From assembly GCF_002000985.1 (NCBI RefSeq), contig NZ_CP018822.1:1196001-1260000 (forward strand): DNA of 64,000 nucleotides. The letters run 5' to 3'. Position 1 is the first letter of the stretch, and every line of letters starts with the position of its first letter. Made by a program: the position numbers and the translations under genes. The DNA comes from Streptococcus gallolyticus subsp. gallolyticus DSM 16831 (GTDB taxonomy: Bacteria > Bacillota > Bacilli > Lactobacillales > Streptococcaceae). The notes beneath the pieces were generated by a model. It did no database searches. It was not told the origin of the DNA and saw nothing but the letters and a program-made list of their open reading frames with translations. Shown here in pieces: positions 25,352 through 34,949 of the stretch.

Positions 25352-27022
25352 TTAGAATAATCCGATAGCTGTGCCGTCTTCAGCGACGTCCATGTTAAGT
25401 GCAGCTGGTTTTTTAGGTAAACCAGGCATTGTCATCACATCACCTGTGAGAGCGACAATGAAGCCTGCACCAGTTTTTGGTACAAATTCTCGGATTGTGA
25501 TATCAAAGCCTTCTGGTGCTCCGAGGAGTGCTTGGTTATCAGAGAAGCTGTATTGTGTTTTAGCCATACAAACTGGCAATTTATCCCAGCCGAATTGGGC
25601 AAATTGTTTTAATTGTGTTTTGGCTTTCTTGCCAAAGATAACTTTGTCACCGCCATAGATTTCAGTCACGATTTTAGTGACTTTTTCTTCAAGAGAATCT
25701 TCATCTGAATAAAGACGTTTGTAATCGGCATTACCATTTTCAACAGCATTAACAACAGCATTGGCAAGGTCGATACCGCCGTCAGCCCCATTTGCCCAAA
25801 CGCTAGCAAGTTCTACTGGAACGTCGATTTCAGCGCAAAGTTCTTTAAGCGCAGCAATTTCAGCTTCAGTATCTGCGACAAATTCATTGATTGCTACGAC
25901 TGCTGGTACGCCAAATTTACGAACATTTTCAACGTGACGTTTAAGGTTAGCAAATCCAGTGCGAACCGCTTCAACATTTTCTTCACCAAGATCTGTTTTA
26001 GCTACGCCACCATGCATTTTAAGGGCACGAATTGTAGCAACAATAACAACCGCATCTGGTGTTGTTGGAAGATTTGGTGTTTTGATATCAAGGAATTTTT
26101 CAGCACCAAGGTCAGCACCAAACCCTGCTTCTGTGATTGTGTAATCAGCTAAGCGAAGCGCTGTTGCTGTTGCAAGAACTGAGTTACAACCATGAGCAAT
26201 GTTGGCAAATGGTCCGCCGTGAACAAAAGCTGGTGTTCCGTAGATCGTTTGAACAAGGTTTGGTTTGATAGCGTCTTTAAGGATAAGTGTCAAAGCACCT
26301 TCGACTTTAAGATCACGAACGTAAACTGGTGTACGGTCATAACGGTAAGCAACCACGATATTTGCCAAACGTTCTTTCAAATCGTTGATATCAGTTGCTA
26401 AGCACAAGATTGCCATGATTTCTGAGGCAACAGTGATGTCAAAGCCGTCTTCACGTGGAATACCGTTAACAGGGCTGCCAAGACCAATTGTGACATGACG
26501 AAGGGCGCGGTCATTGAGGTCAACAACACGTTTCCAAATAATACGACGTTGGTCAATGCCAAGCTCGTTTCCTTGATGAAGGTGATTATCGATAATTGCT
26601 GAAAGGGCATTATTTGCCGTCGTAATCGCATGCATATCACCCGTAAAGTGGAGGTTAATATCTTCCATTGGAAGAACTTGGGCGTAACCACCACCTGCTG
26701 CTCCACCTTTGATTCCCATGACAGGACCAAGAGATGGTTCACGCAAAGCAAGCATAGTTTTTTTGCCGATTTTATTTAAAGCATCAGCAAGACCGATTGA
26801 CATTGTTGATTTTCCTTCACCTGCCGGTGTTGGGTTAATCGCTGTTACAAGAACCAATTTACCTGGTTTGTTTTCTTGAACAGATTTGATTTTATCGAAA
26901 GATAATTTGGCTTTGTATTTACCATAAAGTTCAATATCATCAAATGTAATACCGACTTTTTCAACAACTTCTGTGATTGGTTTGAGTTCGACACTTTGTG
27001 CAATTTCGATATCAGATTTCAC
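25352..27022 (-). CDS. fhs: Formate-tetrahydrofolate ligase
   Basis: 556 residues, the usual length. It makes 10-formyl-THF from formate and ATP for purine and fMet synthesis. P-loop region [16 protein letters not shown] (about 65), [20 protein letters not shown], and the C-terminal [17 protein letters not shown]. Stands alone between two terminator-bounded units. Confidence 0.97.
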   Translation of the reverse strand: MKSDIEIAQSVELKPITEVVEKVGITFDDIELYGKYKAKLSFDKIKSVQENKPGKLVLVTAINPTPAGEGKSTMSIGLADALNKIGKKTMLALREPSLGPVMGIKGGAAGGGYAQVLPMEDINLHFTGDMHAITTANNALSAIIDNHLHQGNELGIDQRRIIWKRVVDLNDRALRHVTIGLGSPVNGIPREDGFDITVASEIMAILCLATDINDLKERLANIVVAYRYDRTPVYVRDLKVEGALTLILKDAIKPNLVQTIYGTPAFVHGGPFANIAHGCNSVLATATALRLADYTITEAGFGADLGAEKFLDIKTPNLPTTPDAVVIVATIRALKMHGGVAKTDLGEENVEAVRTGFANLKRHVENVRKFGVPAVVAINEFVADTEAEIAALKELCAEIDVPVELASVWANGADGGIDLANAVVNAVENGNADYKRLYSDEDSLEEKVTKIVTEIYGGDKVIFGKKAKTQLKQFAQFGWDKLPVCMAKTQYSFSDNQALLGAPEGFDITIREFVPKTGAGFIVALTGDVMTMPGLPKKPAALNMDVAEDGTAIGLF

Positions 27023-27155
27023 GGGATTCTCCTCTAGTTAGTTAATGATTAATAAAAATATTATAACATACTTTTTCAAAAACGCACGTTATTTCTTAGA
27101 ATAAATATTAATGTTCGTGTTTTATGTTTATGAAATTTAGAAAAATAATTTTAAA

Positions 27156-28163
27156 TTAATTGAAAATAAATTTTCGTTGAACACGATAACTTAGGATAAA
27201 GAGGATTGTCTCGGTCAAAAGTTTTGAGAGAATTAAACCAAGTCCAATGCTAATCAGAACTTTTAACATAAAATAATTACAAGTCAAAATGACAGCGACT
27301 AATAGGAAATACCGAACAATCGAGATCAAAAGTGGATTACTTCGATTGAAAACAAGATTTGCATTTAGTAAGCATTGGGTTGTTGCACTGATAAGGCGCG
27401 CTAAAATAACAGAAATTAAGAGATTTTTAGTTAAAGCGACCAGCGTAAATAATGCTAATGCATCAACTATCGCTGCCAAAATAGACGCGCCAGAGAATTT
27501 TAAAAACGGGCTGTAAATCCGAATAGAATCTTGAATTGGTCGAAAATGAGAGCTTTCGTTCCCTTCGATATAGACCGTTTCGATTGGAACTTCATGAATG
27601 TCATAGCCGCTCCGATCCGCTTCAAGCAACATATTAAATTCATACTCGAAACGTTCGCCTTTTAGCGATAACAGCCAAGGGATTAATTCTGTCGATAAAC
27701 CACGTAAGCCAGTTTGAGTATCAGTAATGGCTACTCCTGTCACTAATCGGAAAAGTTGAGCGGTTACTTTATTTCCAAAACGGCTTCTAGCAGGCACTTT
27801 TCCGACAAAAGCACGCGCACCAAGGACGATGCTTTCTGGATGATGTTGCGTCGCACGTGCAACTTTGACAATATCTTTAATTAAATGTTGCCCATCACTA
27901 TCAACCGTAATCATAATATCACTATTGACAGATACGGTTTGAATATGCGTAAAAGCTGTCTTGAGCGCTGCACCTTTTCCAAGATTGTTGGGGTGAATCA
28001 GCACCGTAGCCCCAAGTTGTTCAACTTGATGATAAAACGTGTCATAAGAAGCGTCGCTACCATCATTGACAACAATGATATCTGCTTGAAGTTCTTCTTT
28101 GATATCTTGCACGACTTGAACAAGCCGCTGGTCTGGTTCATAAGCTGGAATGATAATGTACAT
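27156..28163 (-). CDS. Glycosyltransferase family 2 fused to GtrA membrane domain
   Basis: 335 residues. Residues 1-205 are a GT2 domain (IIPAYEPDQRL, VVNDGSDASY, VDSDGQH as the DXD site, TQTGLRG) like polyprenyl-phosphate glycosyltransferases. Residues 215-335 form four helices of a GtrA-type domain ending in SYRVQRKFIF. Such fusions make or flip lipid-linked sugars for cell-surface decoration. It is the last of four same-strand genes with secreted glycan-related proteins. The sugar is unknown. Confidence 0.85.
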   Translation of the reverse strand: MYIIIPAYEPDQRLVQVVQDIKEELQADIIVVNDGSDASYDTFYHQVEQLGATVLIHPNNLGKGAALKTAFTHIQTVSVNSDIMITVDSDGQHLIKDIVKVARATQHHPESIVLGARAFVGKVPARSRFGNKVTAQLFRLVTGVAITDTQTGLRGLSTELIPWLLSLKGERFEYEFNMLLEADRSGYDIHEVPIETVYIEGNESSHFRPIQDSIRIYSPFLKFSGASILAAIVDALALFTLVALTKNLLISVILARLISATTQCLLNANLVFNRSNPLLISIVRYFLLVAVILTCNYFMLKVLISIGLGLILSKLLTETILFILSYRVQRKFIFN

Positions 28164-28203
28164 AATAGAGATTCCTTTCTTCTTGTGAACCCAAAACTAT
28201 TTC

Positions 28204-29436
28204 TTAAAATCCACCAGGACCTCCGCCGGCACCAGGTCCACTTTCAGTAATTTCTGTTTCTGTTTCACCGTTGACAATCAAAGTGCCGCCATTGTAAGTT
28301 GCATTACCACTGAAGTCAAAGGCTGATTGTCCAGTGATATTAATTGTTCCACCGTTAACTACTAAATCACCATTTGAGTCAATACCGTCTGTGTCACCGT
28401 CTGCCATATTGATTGTAATATCCCCGCCGTTGATTGTGATGAGAACGCCATCTTGTGCTTCCATTTCGTCACCTGTAAATGCCCAGTCTGTCGCATTGAT
28501 ACCGTCATCTGAGGCGTTAATTGAGATAGTACCGTCGTTGATTGTGATAGTCTTACCTTCCAAACCTTCGACACATGATTGAATATCGATTGTTCCGCCG
28601 TCAATTACAAAATCATTAGAAGCGTGGATACCGTCATCACCTGCATTAATGGTAATATTTCCTGATTGAATGTAGATATTTCCTAAAGAAGTATCTTCGT
28701 CATTATCGGAATGAATAGCATCTTCGGTAGAAGTTAAATTAAGGGTTGAATTATAAATATCGATAGCGTCATTTGCCGAAATAGCATGTTTAACGGTTGA
28801 TGTGATATTATACGTTCCGCCTGTAAATTTAACGTCGTCACTTCCCTTGATAGCATTGTTATAATTACCTTCGACAGTCAATGTTCCAGAACCGTTAAAG
28901 GTTAAATCGCTTTTACTGTAAATGGCTGCACTGTAATCATCTGTTGTATGTTCAGAGTCCGTCAAAGTATTCGTTGTACCGTCTGCAGATGTAATCACCA
29001 CTTTATCGGCTGATGTGACTGCAATCAAAGCATCGCTTCCTGTCATTGTGACACCGTTGAGAACAATCTGAACCTTGTCAGAGTCAGCGGCAGTAACTTT
29101 GATTTGAACCCCGTCACTTTCACCTGAAACAATGTAAGTTCCTGCTTCAGAAATCGTAACTGTTGAGCCATCCACGCTAACACCGTCACCAGATACTTTG
29201 GCTGATGAATCCGATAATTTAATCGTTGATGCTGATGATTCGTCGTAGGTTGATGTTAAGTCAGTTTCAGTGAAATAATCAGTATTAGCATCTGTCGAAG
29301 TGCTTGCTGACGTTGTACTTGCTACTGTCGATGATGAACTTGACGTTGATGATGTGCTACTTGTTTGAGAACACGCGCCCAAACTTAGCAAAGTAAGCGC
29401 ACATACGCTATATAATAATGTCTGTTTTGTTTTCAT
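28204..29436 (-). CDS. Lipoprotein with carbohydrate-binding-like beta-helix (DUF4353-type)
   Basis: 410 residues. The signal peptide has lipobox LGAC (Cys about residue 22). A Ser/Thr-rich linker (about 23-50) follows, then repeats such as NAGDDGIHASNDFVIDGGT and NASDDGINATDWAF that form a right-handed beta-helix. The tail GPGAGGGPGGF is Gly-rich. This is the pattern of the DUF4353 carbohydrate-binding family. It is anchored outside the membrane, and presumably holds or handles a surface glycan made with the neighbouring genes (inference). Confidence 0.8.
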   Translation of the reverse strand: MKTKQTLLYSVCALTLLSLGACSQTSSTSSTSSSSSTVASTTSASTSTDANTDYFTETDLTSTYDESSASTIKLSDSSAKVSGDGVSVDGSTVTISEAGTYIVSGESDGVQIKVTAADSDKVQIVLNGVTMTGSDALIAVTSADKVVITSADGTTNTLTDSEHTTDDYSAAIYSKSDLTFNGSGTLTVEGNYNNAIKGSDDVKFTGGTYNITSTVKHAISANDAIDIYNSTLNLTSTEDAIHSDNDEDTSLGNIYIQSGNITINAGDDGIHASNDFVIDGGTIDIQSCVEGLEGKTITINDGTISINASDDGINATDWAFTGDEMEAQDGVLITINGGDITINMADGDTDGIDSNGDLVVNGGTINITGQSAFDFSGNATYNGGTLIVNGETETEITESGPGAGGGPGGF

Positions 29437-29469
29437 AAAATTCCTCAGTTCTTTTAATCCGTTGATATG

Positions 29470-29868
29470 TTAATGTTGTTTTTTGTCTCGGCTAAGCAAT
29501 CCTATGACTAGGCTCAAACCTGAAAAAGCAAGTGCAGCCCACCAATACGGTTGGTCATAGGAACTCGTTCGTCCAGAAACTTCGATAATGCCTCTCACCA
29601 AGCAAGCACTAGCAATAATAGCTAAGCTTGAATTAAATAAAAGAAATGGTCCGCGTTTCGTTATCCAAGTCAAATTAAGACCTGATAAAAATGAGACCAC
29701 TGCTCCTGCTAAAGGTGCTAGAAACATTAATCGCATGAAAATGGAAGATTCACCATAACTGAATTTTTCATAAATAATGGTAAATACAATGCAAAAAATG
29801 GTTAAGCCGAGATAAACAAGGGTTGCTCTGCCAAATGTTCGTTTAGTAACCGATGTAAACAATGTCAC
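29470..29868 (-). CDS. Four-helix membrane protein of the glycan cluster
   Basis: 132 residues from a GTG at 29868 (or TTG at 29862). Helices near residues 15-33, 43-63, 71-90 and 108-124. It overlaps the end of the upstream gene by 26 bp, so it is translated from the same message. No family recognised. Confidence 0.7.
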   Translation of the reverse strand: MTLFTSVTKRTFGRATLVYLGLTIFCIVFTIIYEKFSYGESSIFMRLMFLAPLAGAVVSFLSGLNLTWITKRGPFLLFNSSLAIIASACLVRGIIEVSGRTSSYDQPYWWAALAFSGLSLVIGLLSRDKKQH

Positions 29869-30751
29869 TCACCGCTCTTTCTTCTATTGTGTTACCACTT
29901 GTTGTTGGATTGTTAATGACTTTACCGTTGAAATACATGGTTGATGAGCCACCACCATCCAAATTATAAGCTGTCGTCACACCATAAGATTGCATCAGCT
30001 CTGCCATTTCATACAAGGTCAAGCCAGCTGATTCATCCGTACGACCGTCAGAAACAATAACGATGTAATGCAGACTACCGTCATCTGTTTCGATAATTCC
30101 GATAGCTGTTCGTGGATTTTCTGCCATAGCTTGTCCAACTTCTTCAGATTCAGAAACAGCAATTTGACCATTTGAAACAAGGGTTGGACCAAAAGCAAAG
30201 GTATTGACAACACCGCTGTCTAGTAATTCCTGCGCTGTCGTGTCACTTTCGTTAAACGTTCCAAAACTACCGTCTGAATAGATAGCTAAATCATCATAAT
30301 CAGATTGTCGATTGGTGCTACGATATATCACACCGTTTTTAATCACATAACCTGACGTATTAGCGCCGTAATAATCACCGTTAATGGCAAAAATGGCATT
30401 TTTACTTGAAGCTATACTAGACGTGGTTTCTGTAATATTCGTCCCAAAAGTGTCCTGTGCTAACGCTGTTTTTAAATAATCTGCACTAGAAAGTGTAATA
30501 TCTGCTACATAATACGTTGTATTGCTTGTATTTCCTGTTGTAATGGTGATGGAGATATTGTCATCTTGATATGAAGTATCTGTTGTCGTCACTTCGCCTG
30601 TTTCTGTCGATGCTGTCGTGCTACTTGTTTCTGCAGCAACTTTAGTTACCGCTGATGGTATCACAAATGTTTTCAAAAGAACATAAACATTTGCAGATAA
30701 TAAAGCTGTGCTAAATAACAAAGTGTAAGCATGTTTTTTTAGAAACCTCAT
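29843..30751 (-). CDS. Secreted phosphodiester glycosidase (NAGPA-like domain)
   Basis: 302 residues. One N-terminal helix (about 8-28) and a Ser/Thr-rich linker precede the NAGPA/DUF2233 fold, with FAINGDYYG, GVIYRS, FGPTLVSNG, NPRTAIGI and the C-terminal signature AYNLDGGGSSTMYF. Family members cleave sugar-1-phosphodiester bonds, as in wall polymers. Strong AGGAGGGGG before the ATG. First gene of the four-gene cluster, with a CodY-like site upstream. Confidence 0.85.
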   Translation of the reverse strand: MRFLKKHAYTLLFSTALLSANVYVLLKTFVIPSAVTKVAAETSSTTASTETGEVTTTDTSYQDDNISITITTGNTSNTTYYVADITLSSADYLKTALAQDTFGTNITETTSSIASSKNAIFAINGDYYGANTSGYVIKNGVIYRSTNRQSDYDDLAIYSDGSFGTFNESDTTAQELLDSGVVNTFAFGPTLVSNGQIAVSESEEVGQAMAENPRTAIGIIETDDGSLHYIVIVSDGRTDESAGLTLYEMAELMQSYGVTTAYNLDGGGSSTMYFNGKVINNPTTSGNTIEERAVSDIVYIGY

Positions 30752-30806
30752 CGCCCCCTCCTTTCATGCAACGTAAGCTTAATTAAGCCTATCGAATTTG
30801 GCTAAA

Positions 30807-30821
30807 GATTTTCTGAAAAAT
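30807..30821. promoter_or_regulatory. CodY-like box before the glycan cluster
   Basis: GATTTTCTGAAAAAT matches AATTTTCWGAAAATT at 13 of 15. It lies between the divergent glycan cluster and coaB, about 55 bp from the cluster start codon. Confidence 0.4.
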
Positions 30822-30861
30822 AGCTAAAAGAAAACTTAATTCTTGATTTTGTATTAAACAA

Positions 30862-30890
30862 TTTACGAAAAAAATGTTTTTGTGTACAAT
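30862..30890 (+). promoter_or_regulatory. coaB promoter, leaderless layout
   Basis: TTTACG (30862-30867), 17 bp, TACAAT (30885-30890). The coaB ATG at 30897 begins 6 nt after the -10, so transcription should begin at or beside the start codon. There is no Shine-Dalgarno. Confidence 0.6.
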
Positions 30891-30896
30891 AAATCT

Positions 30897-31583
30897 ATGA
30901 AAATCTTAATCACATCTGGTGGAACAACCGAAAAAATCGATTCTGTTCGTGGCATTACTAATCACGCAACAGGAAGTTTAGGAAAATACATTGCAGAAAT
31001 ATTTTTAGAAAATGGACACGAGGTGACTTTAGTAACAACCAAAGGAGCTGTCAAACCACAAAAACAACCAAATTTGACAACCTATATCGTCTCAAATGTT
31101 GACAGTTTGGTTGAAACTTTAGAGCCACTTGTCAAAACACATGACGTTTTTATTCATAGCATGGCTGTGTCTGATTACACTCCTGTCTATATGACCGATT
31201 TAGATGAGGTTGAAAATGCCGAGCATATTTCAGATTTGCTGACACAGCAAAATACCGAATCAAAAATTTCATCTAAAGCAGACTATCAAGTGCTCTTTTT
31301 AAAGAAAACACCGAAGGTTATCAGTTTGGTCAAAACATGGAATCCTGATATCATGCTGATTGGCTTTAAATTGTTGGTTAACGTCAGCAAGGATGAATTG
31401 TTTGCGGTGGCGCGTGCTAGTTTGAAGAGAAATAAAGCACACTATATCGTCGCCAATGATTTAAATGAAATCAATGGGACACAGCACCACGCTTATTTGC
31501 TCAGTGAAAACGACGTAACCGAAGCCGAAACAAAAGCTGAGCTGGCTAAATTAATTTTTGAAAGGGTGACAAATCATGACTAA
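30897..31583 (+). CDS. coaB: Phosphopantothenate-cysteine ligase (split CoaB)
   Basis: 228 residues. It joins 4'-phosphopantothenate to cysteine in CoA synthesis. The dinucleotide-type start MKILITSGGTTEKIDSVRGI and NHATGSLGK, then VSDYTP and IGFKLLV, are CoaB motifs. In streptococci CoaB and CoaC are separate proteins, as here. An in-frame GTG five codons upstream lies within the promoter, so I use 30897. It overlaps coaC by 8 bp. Confidence 0.93.
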   Translation: MKILITSGGTTEKIDSVRGITNHATGSLGKYIAEIFLENGHEVTLVTTKGAVKPQKQPNLTTYIVSNVDSLVETLEPLVKTHDVFIHSMAVSDYTPVYMTDLDEVENAEHISDLLTQQNTESKISSKADYQVLFLKKTPKVISLVKTWNPDIMLIGFKLLVNVSKDELFAVARASLKRNKAHYIVANDLNEINGTQHHAYLLSENDVTEAETKAELAKLIFERVTNHD

Positions 31584-32121
31584 AACAATCGTACTGGCTG
31601 TTTCAGGGAGCATTTCTGCCTATAAAGCAGCTGATTTAAGCAATCAGTTAACCAAATTAGGGTATCAAGTGCACGTTTTAATGACTGAAGCTGCAACGCA
31701 ATTTATAACGCCACTAACATTGCAAGTTTTATCAAAAAATCCTGTTCATCTTGATGTTATGAAGGAAGACGACCCAAAAGTTGTTAATCATATTGAACTA
31801 GCAAAACAAGCCGACTTATTCGTAGTTGCTCCTGCTTCTGCTAATACAATCGCTAAATTAGCTCATGGTATCGCAGATAATATTGTCACAGCAACTGCGC
31901 TAGCTTTGCCGACAGATACTCCAAAATTGATTGCGCCAGCTATGAATACCAAGATGTATGACAATCCACTAACGCAACGCAATTTACAAATCTTGCAAGA
32001 AGTCGGTTATCAAGAAATTGAACCGCGTTCAAGCATGCTTGCCTGCGGTGATGTTGGACGTGGTGCTCTTGCTGAATTAGACGTTATCATTCAAAAAATT
32101 CAAGACACCATTGAGAACTAA
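31576..32121 (+). CDS. coaC: Phosphopantothenoylcysteine decarboxylase (CoaC)
   Basis: 181 residues of the HFCD flavoprotein family: VSGSISAYKAADL (FMN), catalytic His in VNHIELAKQADLFVVAPAS, the substrate motif PAMNTKMYDNP and the ACGDVGRGAL clamp. It makes 4'-phosphopantetheine. Coupled to coaB and followed by the pantothenate transporter gene. Confidence 0.95.
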   Translation: MTKTIVLAVSGSISAYKAADLSNQLTKLGYQVHVLMTEAATQFITPLTLQVLSKNPVHLDVMKEDDPKVVNHIELAKQADLFVVAPASANTIAKLAHGIADNIVTATALALPTDTPKLIAPAMNTKMYDNPLTQRNLQILQEVGYQEIEPRSSMLACGDVGRGALAELDVIIQKIQDTIEN

Positions 32122-32137
32122 AAATTAAAATCAATAC

Positions 32138-32166
32138 TTGTCAAGACAGTTGTAAATTTGTATAAT
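32138..32166 (+). promoter_or_regulatory. Internal promoter before panT
   Basis: TTGTCA (32138-32143), 17 bp, TATAAT (32161-32166). It gives a leader of about 60 nt before panT. Confidence 0.7.
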
Positions 32167-32232
32167 GAATTGGGCATTTGGAAAACTAAAAATTCCAGAT
32201 GCTACATTTTTTCAGTCCATTTAGGAGGAATT

Positions 32233-32805
32233 ATGAAAAAAAATAAAGCAGCAACCGATGTTGCTATTATTGCTATCTTCTTTGCTATTATGCTTGTGAT
32301 AAATTTTCTAACAAGCTTAGTGTTTAACCTTTGGCCTGTTCCAATCAAGCCTACGCTCGTGCATGTTCCAGTTATTATCGCTTCTATTGTCTATGGACCA
32401 CGAATTGGCGCTATCCTAGGTGGATTAATGGGGATTATGAGTGTTACCGTAAACACTCTGACATTGTTACCAACAAGTTATCTCTTTTCTCCATTTGTTG
32501 AAAACGGGAATTTTGCTTCGCTAATCATTGCTCTTGTTCCACGTATTCTAATCGGTATAACACCTTATTTTGTTTATAAATGGTTACATAATAGAACTGG
32601 ACTCGTTATCGCTGGTGCGATTGGTTCGATGACAAATACCATTTTCGTTTTAGGAGGCATTTTCCTACTCTTCTCAAACGTTTATAACGGAAATATCCAA
32701 GCTCTGCTTGCTGTCGTTTTCGGAACAAATGCTATCGCTGAAATGATTATTTCTGCCATTTTAACACTTGCACTTGTTCCAAGTTTACAAAAAATTAAAA
32801 ATTAA
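32233..32805 (+). CDS. panT: ECF transporter S component, probable pantothenate (PanT)
   Basis: 190 residues, about six helices. It starts at 32233, with TTAGGAGGA 5 nt upstream. The pattern NLWPVPIKPTLVHVPVIIASIVYGPRIGAILGG includes the P-T-x-x-H-x-P loop of PanT-type S components. Its place after coaB-coaC supports pantothenate uptake. The energising EcfAA'T module is not in the window. Confidence 0.85.
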   Translation: MKKNKAATDVAIIAIFFAIMLVINFLTSLVFNLWPVPIKPTLVHVPVIIASIVYGPRIGAILGGLMGIMSVTVNTLTLLPTSYLFSPFVENGNFASLIIALVPRILIGITPYFVYKWLHNRTGLVIAGAIGSMTNTIFVLGGIFLLFSNVYNGNIQALLAVVFGTNAIAEMIISAILTLALVPSLQKIKN

Positions 32806-32810
32806 CGTTG

Positions 32811-32844
32811 AAAATCATGGGCTAAAAAGCTTGTGATTTTTTAC
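32811..32844 (+). terminator. Terminator after panT
   Basis: AAAATCA...GCT / AGC...TGATTTT with a small internal loop, then TTTT. It begins 5 bp after the stop. Confidence 0.65.
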
Positions 32845-33001
32845 TTAAAGCTAGTAAAATTTTCAAGTTTTTTCACAAAAAAGTGAGTGTTTTCAAGGGT
32901 TAAACAACCGTTTGCGTAATCTTCGAAAAAATCCCTCAAAACCCTTATATATCAATATATTCACTTATCTCAAATTAGGACTAGAAAAATCTTTTACAAA
33001 G

Positions 33002-33010
33002 TGGTATAAT
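33002..33010 (+). promoter_or_regulatory. Promoter of the phosphoglucomutase gene
   Basis: Extended -10 TGGTATAAT, 37 bp before the ATG at 33048. No good -35. Confidence 0.6.
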
Positions 33011-33047
33011 GAAAGCGTTTAGAAGAACAGAGAAAAGGAGTTCCATT

Positions 33048-34763
33048 ATGACTTACACTGAAAACTATCAAAAATGGCTTGACTTTGCGGAACTGCCTGA
33101 CTATCTCCGCGAAGAATTAGTAGCCATGGATGAGAAGACCAAAGAAGACGCCTTCTACACAAACCTTGAGTTTGGTACTGCAGGTATGCGTGGTATCATT
33201 GGTGCTGGTACTAACCGCATTAACATCTACGTTGTCCGCCAAGCAACTGAAGGTTTGGCAAAACTCATCGAAACTAAAGGTGAAGACGTTAAAAAACGTG
33301 GTGTTGCGATTGCTTACGATTCTCGCCACTTCTCACCAGAATTCGCATTTGAATCTGCTCAAGTTTTAGCAAAACATGGTATTAAAGCTTATGTTTTTGA
33401 ATCACTTCGTCCAACACCGGAATTGTCATTTGCAGTTCGTCATCTTGGCACATTTGCAGGTATCATGGTAACTGCTAGTCACAACCCAGCTCCATTTAAC
33501 GGTTACAAAGTTTATGGTGAAGACGGTGGACAAATGCCACCAGCTGACGCTGATGCTTTGACTGACTTTATCCGTGCGATCGAAGACCCGTTTGCTATCG
33601 AATTGGCTGACCTTGAAGAAAGCAAGGCTTCTGGTCTTATCGAAGTTATCGGTGAAGCTGTCGATGCTGAATACCTTAAAGAAGTTAAAGATGTTAATAT
33701 CAACCAAAAATTGATTGATGAATACGGTAAAGACATGAAGATTGTTTACACACCACTTCATGGTACTGGTGAAATGCTTGCTCGTCGCGCACTTGCTCAA
33801 GCTGGTTTTGATTCAGTTCAAGTTGTTGAAGCTCAAGCTGTTCCAGACCCAGATTTCTCTACTGTAAAATCCCCAAACCCAGAAAACCAAGAAGCTTTTG
33901 CTCTTGCTGAAGAACTTGGTCGCAAAGTTGACGCTGACGTTCTTGTCGCAACTGACCCAGACGCTGACCGTCTCGGTGTTGAAATTCGTCAAGCAGACGG
34001 TTCATACCGTAACCTTTCTGGTAACCAAATCGGTGCTATCATCGCTAAATACATTCTTGAGGCTCACAAAACAGCTGGAACTCTTCCAGAAAATGCGGCT
34101 TTGGCAAAATCAATCGTTTCAACTGAATTGGTAACAAAAATCGCTGAAAGCTACGGCGCTACAATGTTTAATGTCTTGACTGGTTTCAAATTTATCGCTG
34201 AAAAAATTCAAGAATTTGAAGAAAAACACAATCATACTTACATGTTTGGTTTCGAAGAAAGCTTCGGTTACCTCATTAAACCATTCGTACGCGATAAAGA
34301 TGCCGTTCAAGCTGTTCTTATCGTTGCTGAAATCGCAGCTTACTACCGCTCACGTGGTTTGACATTGGCTGACGGTATCGAAGAAATCTACAAAGAATAC
34401 GGATACTTCGCAGAAAAAACAATCTCAGTTACACTTAGCGGTGTTGATGGAGCTGCTGAAATCAAGAAAATCATGGATAAGTTCCGTGACAATGCTCCTG
34501 CACAATTCAACACAACTGACATTGCAAAAACGGAAGACTTCTTGGCTCAAACAGCCACAAGCGCAAACGGCGTTGAAAAATTGACAACTCCACCAAGCAA
34601 TGTATTGAAATACACACTTGCAGATGATTCTTGGATTGCTGTTCGCCCTTCAGGTACTGAACCAAAAATCAAATTCTATATCGCTACAGTTGGTACAGAC
34701 TTAGCTGATGCAGAAGCTAAAATTGCTAATATCGAAAAAGAAATCAACGATTTCGTTAAATAA
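33048..34763 (+). CDS. pgm: Phosphoglucomutase / phospho-sugar mutase
   Basis: 571 residues. It interconverts glucose 1- and 6-phosphate, feeding glycan precursors. Active-site Ser in TASHNPAPFNGYKVYG, metal loop ATDPDADRLG, sugar loop GFEESFGYL and phosphate loop RPSGTEPKIKFY. I use the ATG at 33048, with AAAAGGAG upstream. The frame opens 13 codons earlier, inside the promoter. Codon use is strongly biased to abundant tRNAs (as in ldh), which implies high expression. Confidence 0.95.
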   Translation: MTYTENYQKWLDFAELPDYLREELVAMDEKTKEDAFYTNLEFGTAGMRGIIGAGTNRINIYVVRQATEGLAKLIETKGEDVKKRGVAIAYDSRHFSPEFAFESAQVLAKHGIKAYVFESLRPTPELSFAVRHLGTFAGIMVTASHNPAPFNGYKVYGEDGGQMPPADADALTDFIRAIEDPFAIELADLEESKASGLIEVIGEAVDAEYLKEVKDVNINQKLIDEYGKDMKIVYTPLHGTGEMLARRALAQAGFDSVQVVEAQAVPDPDFSTVKSPNPENQEAFALAEELGRKVDADVLVATDPDADRLGVEIRQADGSYRNLSGNQIGAIIAKYILEAHKTAGTLPENAALAKSIVSTELVTKIAESYGATMFNVLTGFKFIAEKIQEFEEKHNHTYMFGFEESFGYLIKPFVRDKDAVQAVLIVAEIAAYYRSRGLTLADGIEEIYKEYGYFAEKTISVTLSGVDGAAEIKKIMDKFRDNAPAQFNTTDIAKTEDFLAQTATSANGVEKLTTPPSNVLKYTLADDSWIAVRPSGTEPKIKFYIATVGTDLADAEAKIANIEKEINDFVK

Positions 34764-34783
34764 TCATTGATTGATTAATATCA

Positions 34784-34818
34784 AAACAACTCCTTCTATC
34801 ATGAGGGAGTTGTTTTTA
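34784..34818 (+). terminator. Terminator after pgm
   Basis: AACAACTCC / GGAGTTGTT then TTTTA, 20 bp after the stop. Confidence 0.85.
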
Positions 34819-34891
34819 CTTCATAACTATATTCATTTTAAAGTAAAAAGGATTTAAAAGAGCTTAGTTACATAATTATATTTATGCAAAC

Positions 34892-34918
34892 AAAAAAACA
34901 CCTCATAATCATGAGGTG
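34892..34918 (-). terminator. Terminator after the Nramp gene
   Basis: CACCTCAT (34899-34906) / ATGAGGTG (34911-34918), with seven T on the minus strand. Confidence 0.85.
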
Positions 34919-34949
34919 CTCAAATATATAAATAGCCAAAGAACCAAGA

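Noticed and set aside
32165-32224. A 19-codon reading frame between the panT promoter and panT whose stop overlaps the ribosome site
   Set aside because: Its ATG lies inside the -10 hexamer, before the predicted transcription start, and has no ribosome site.
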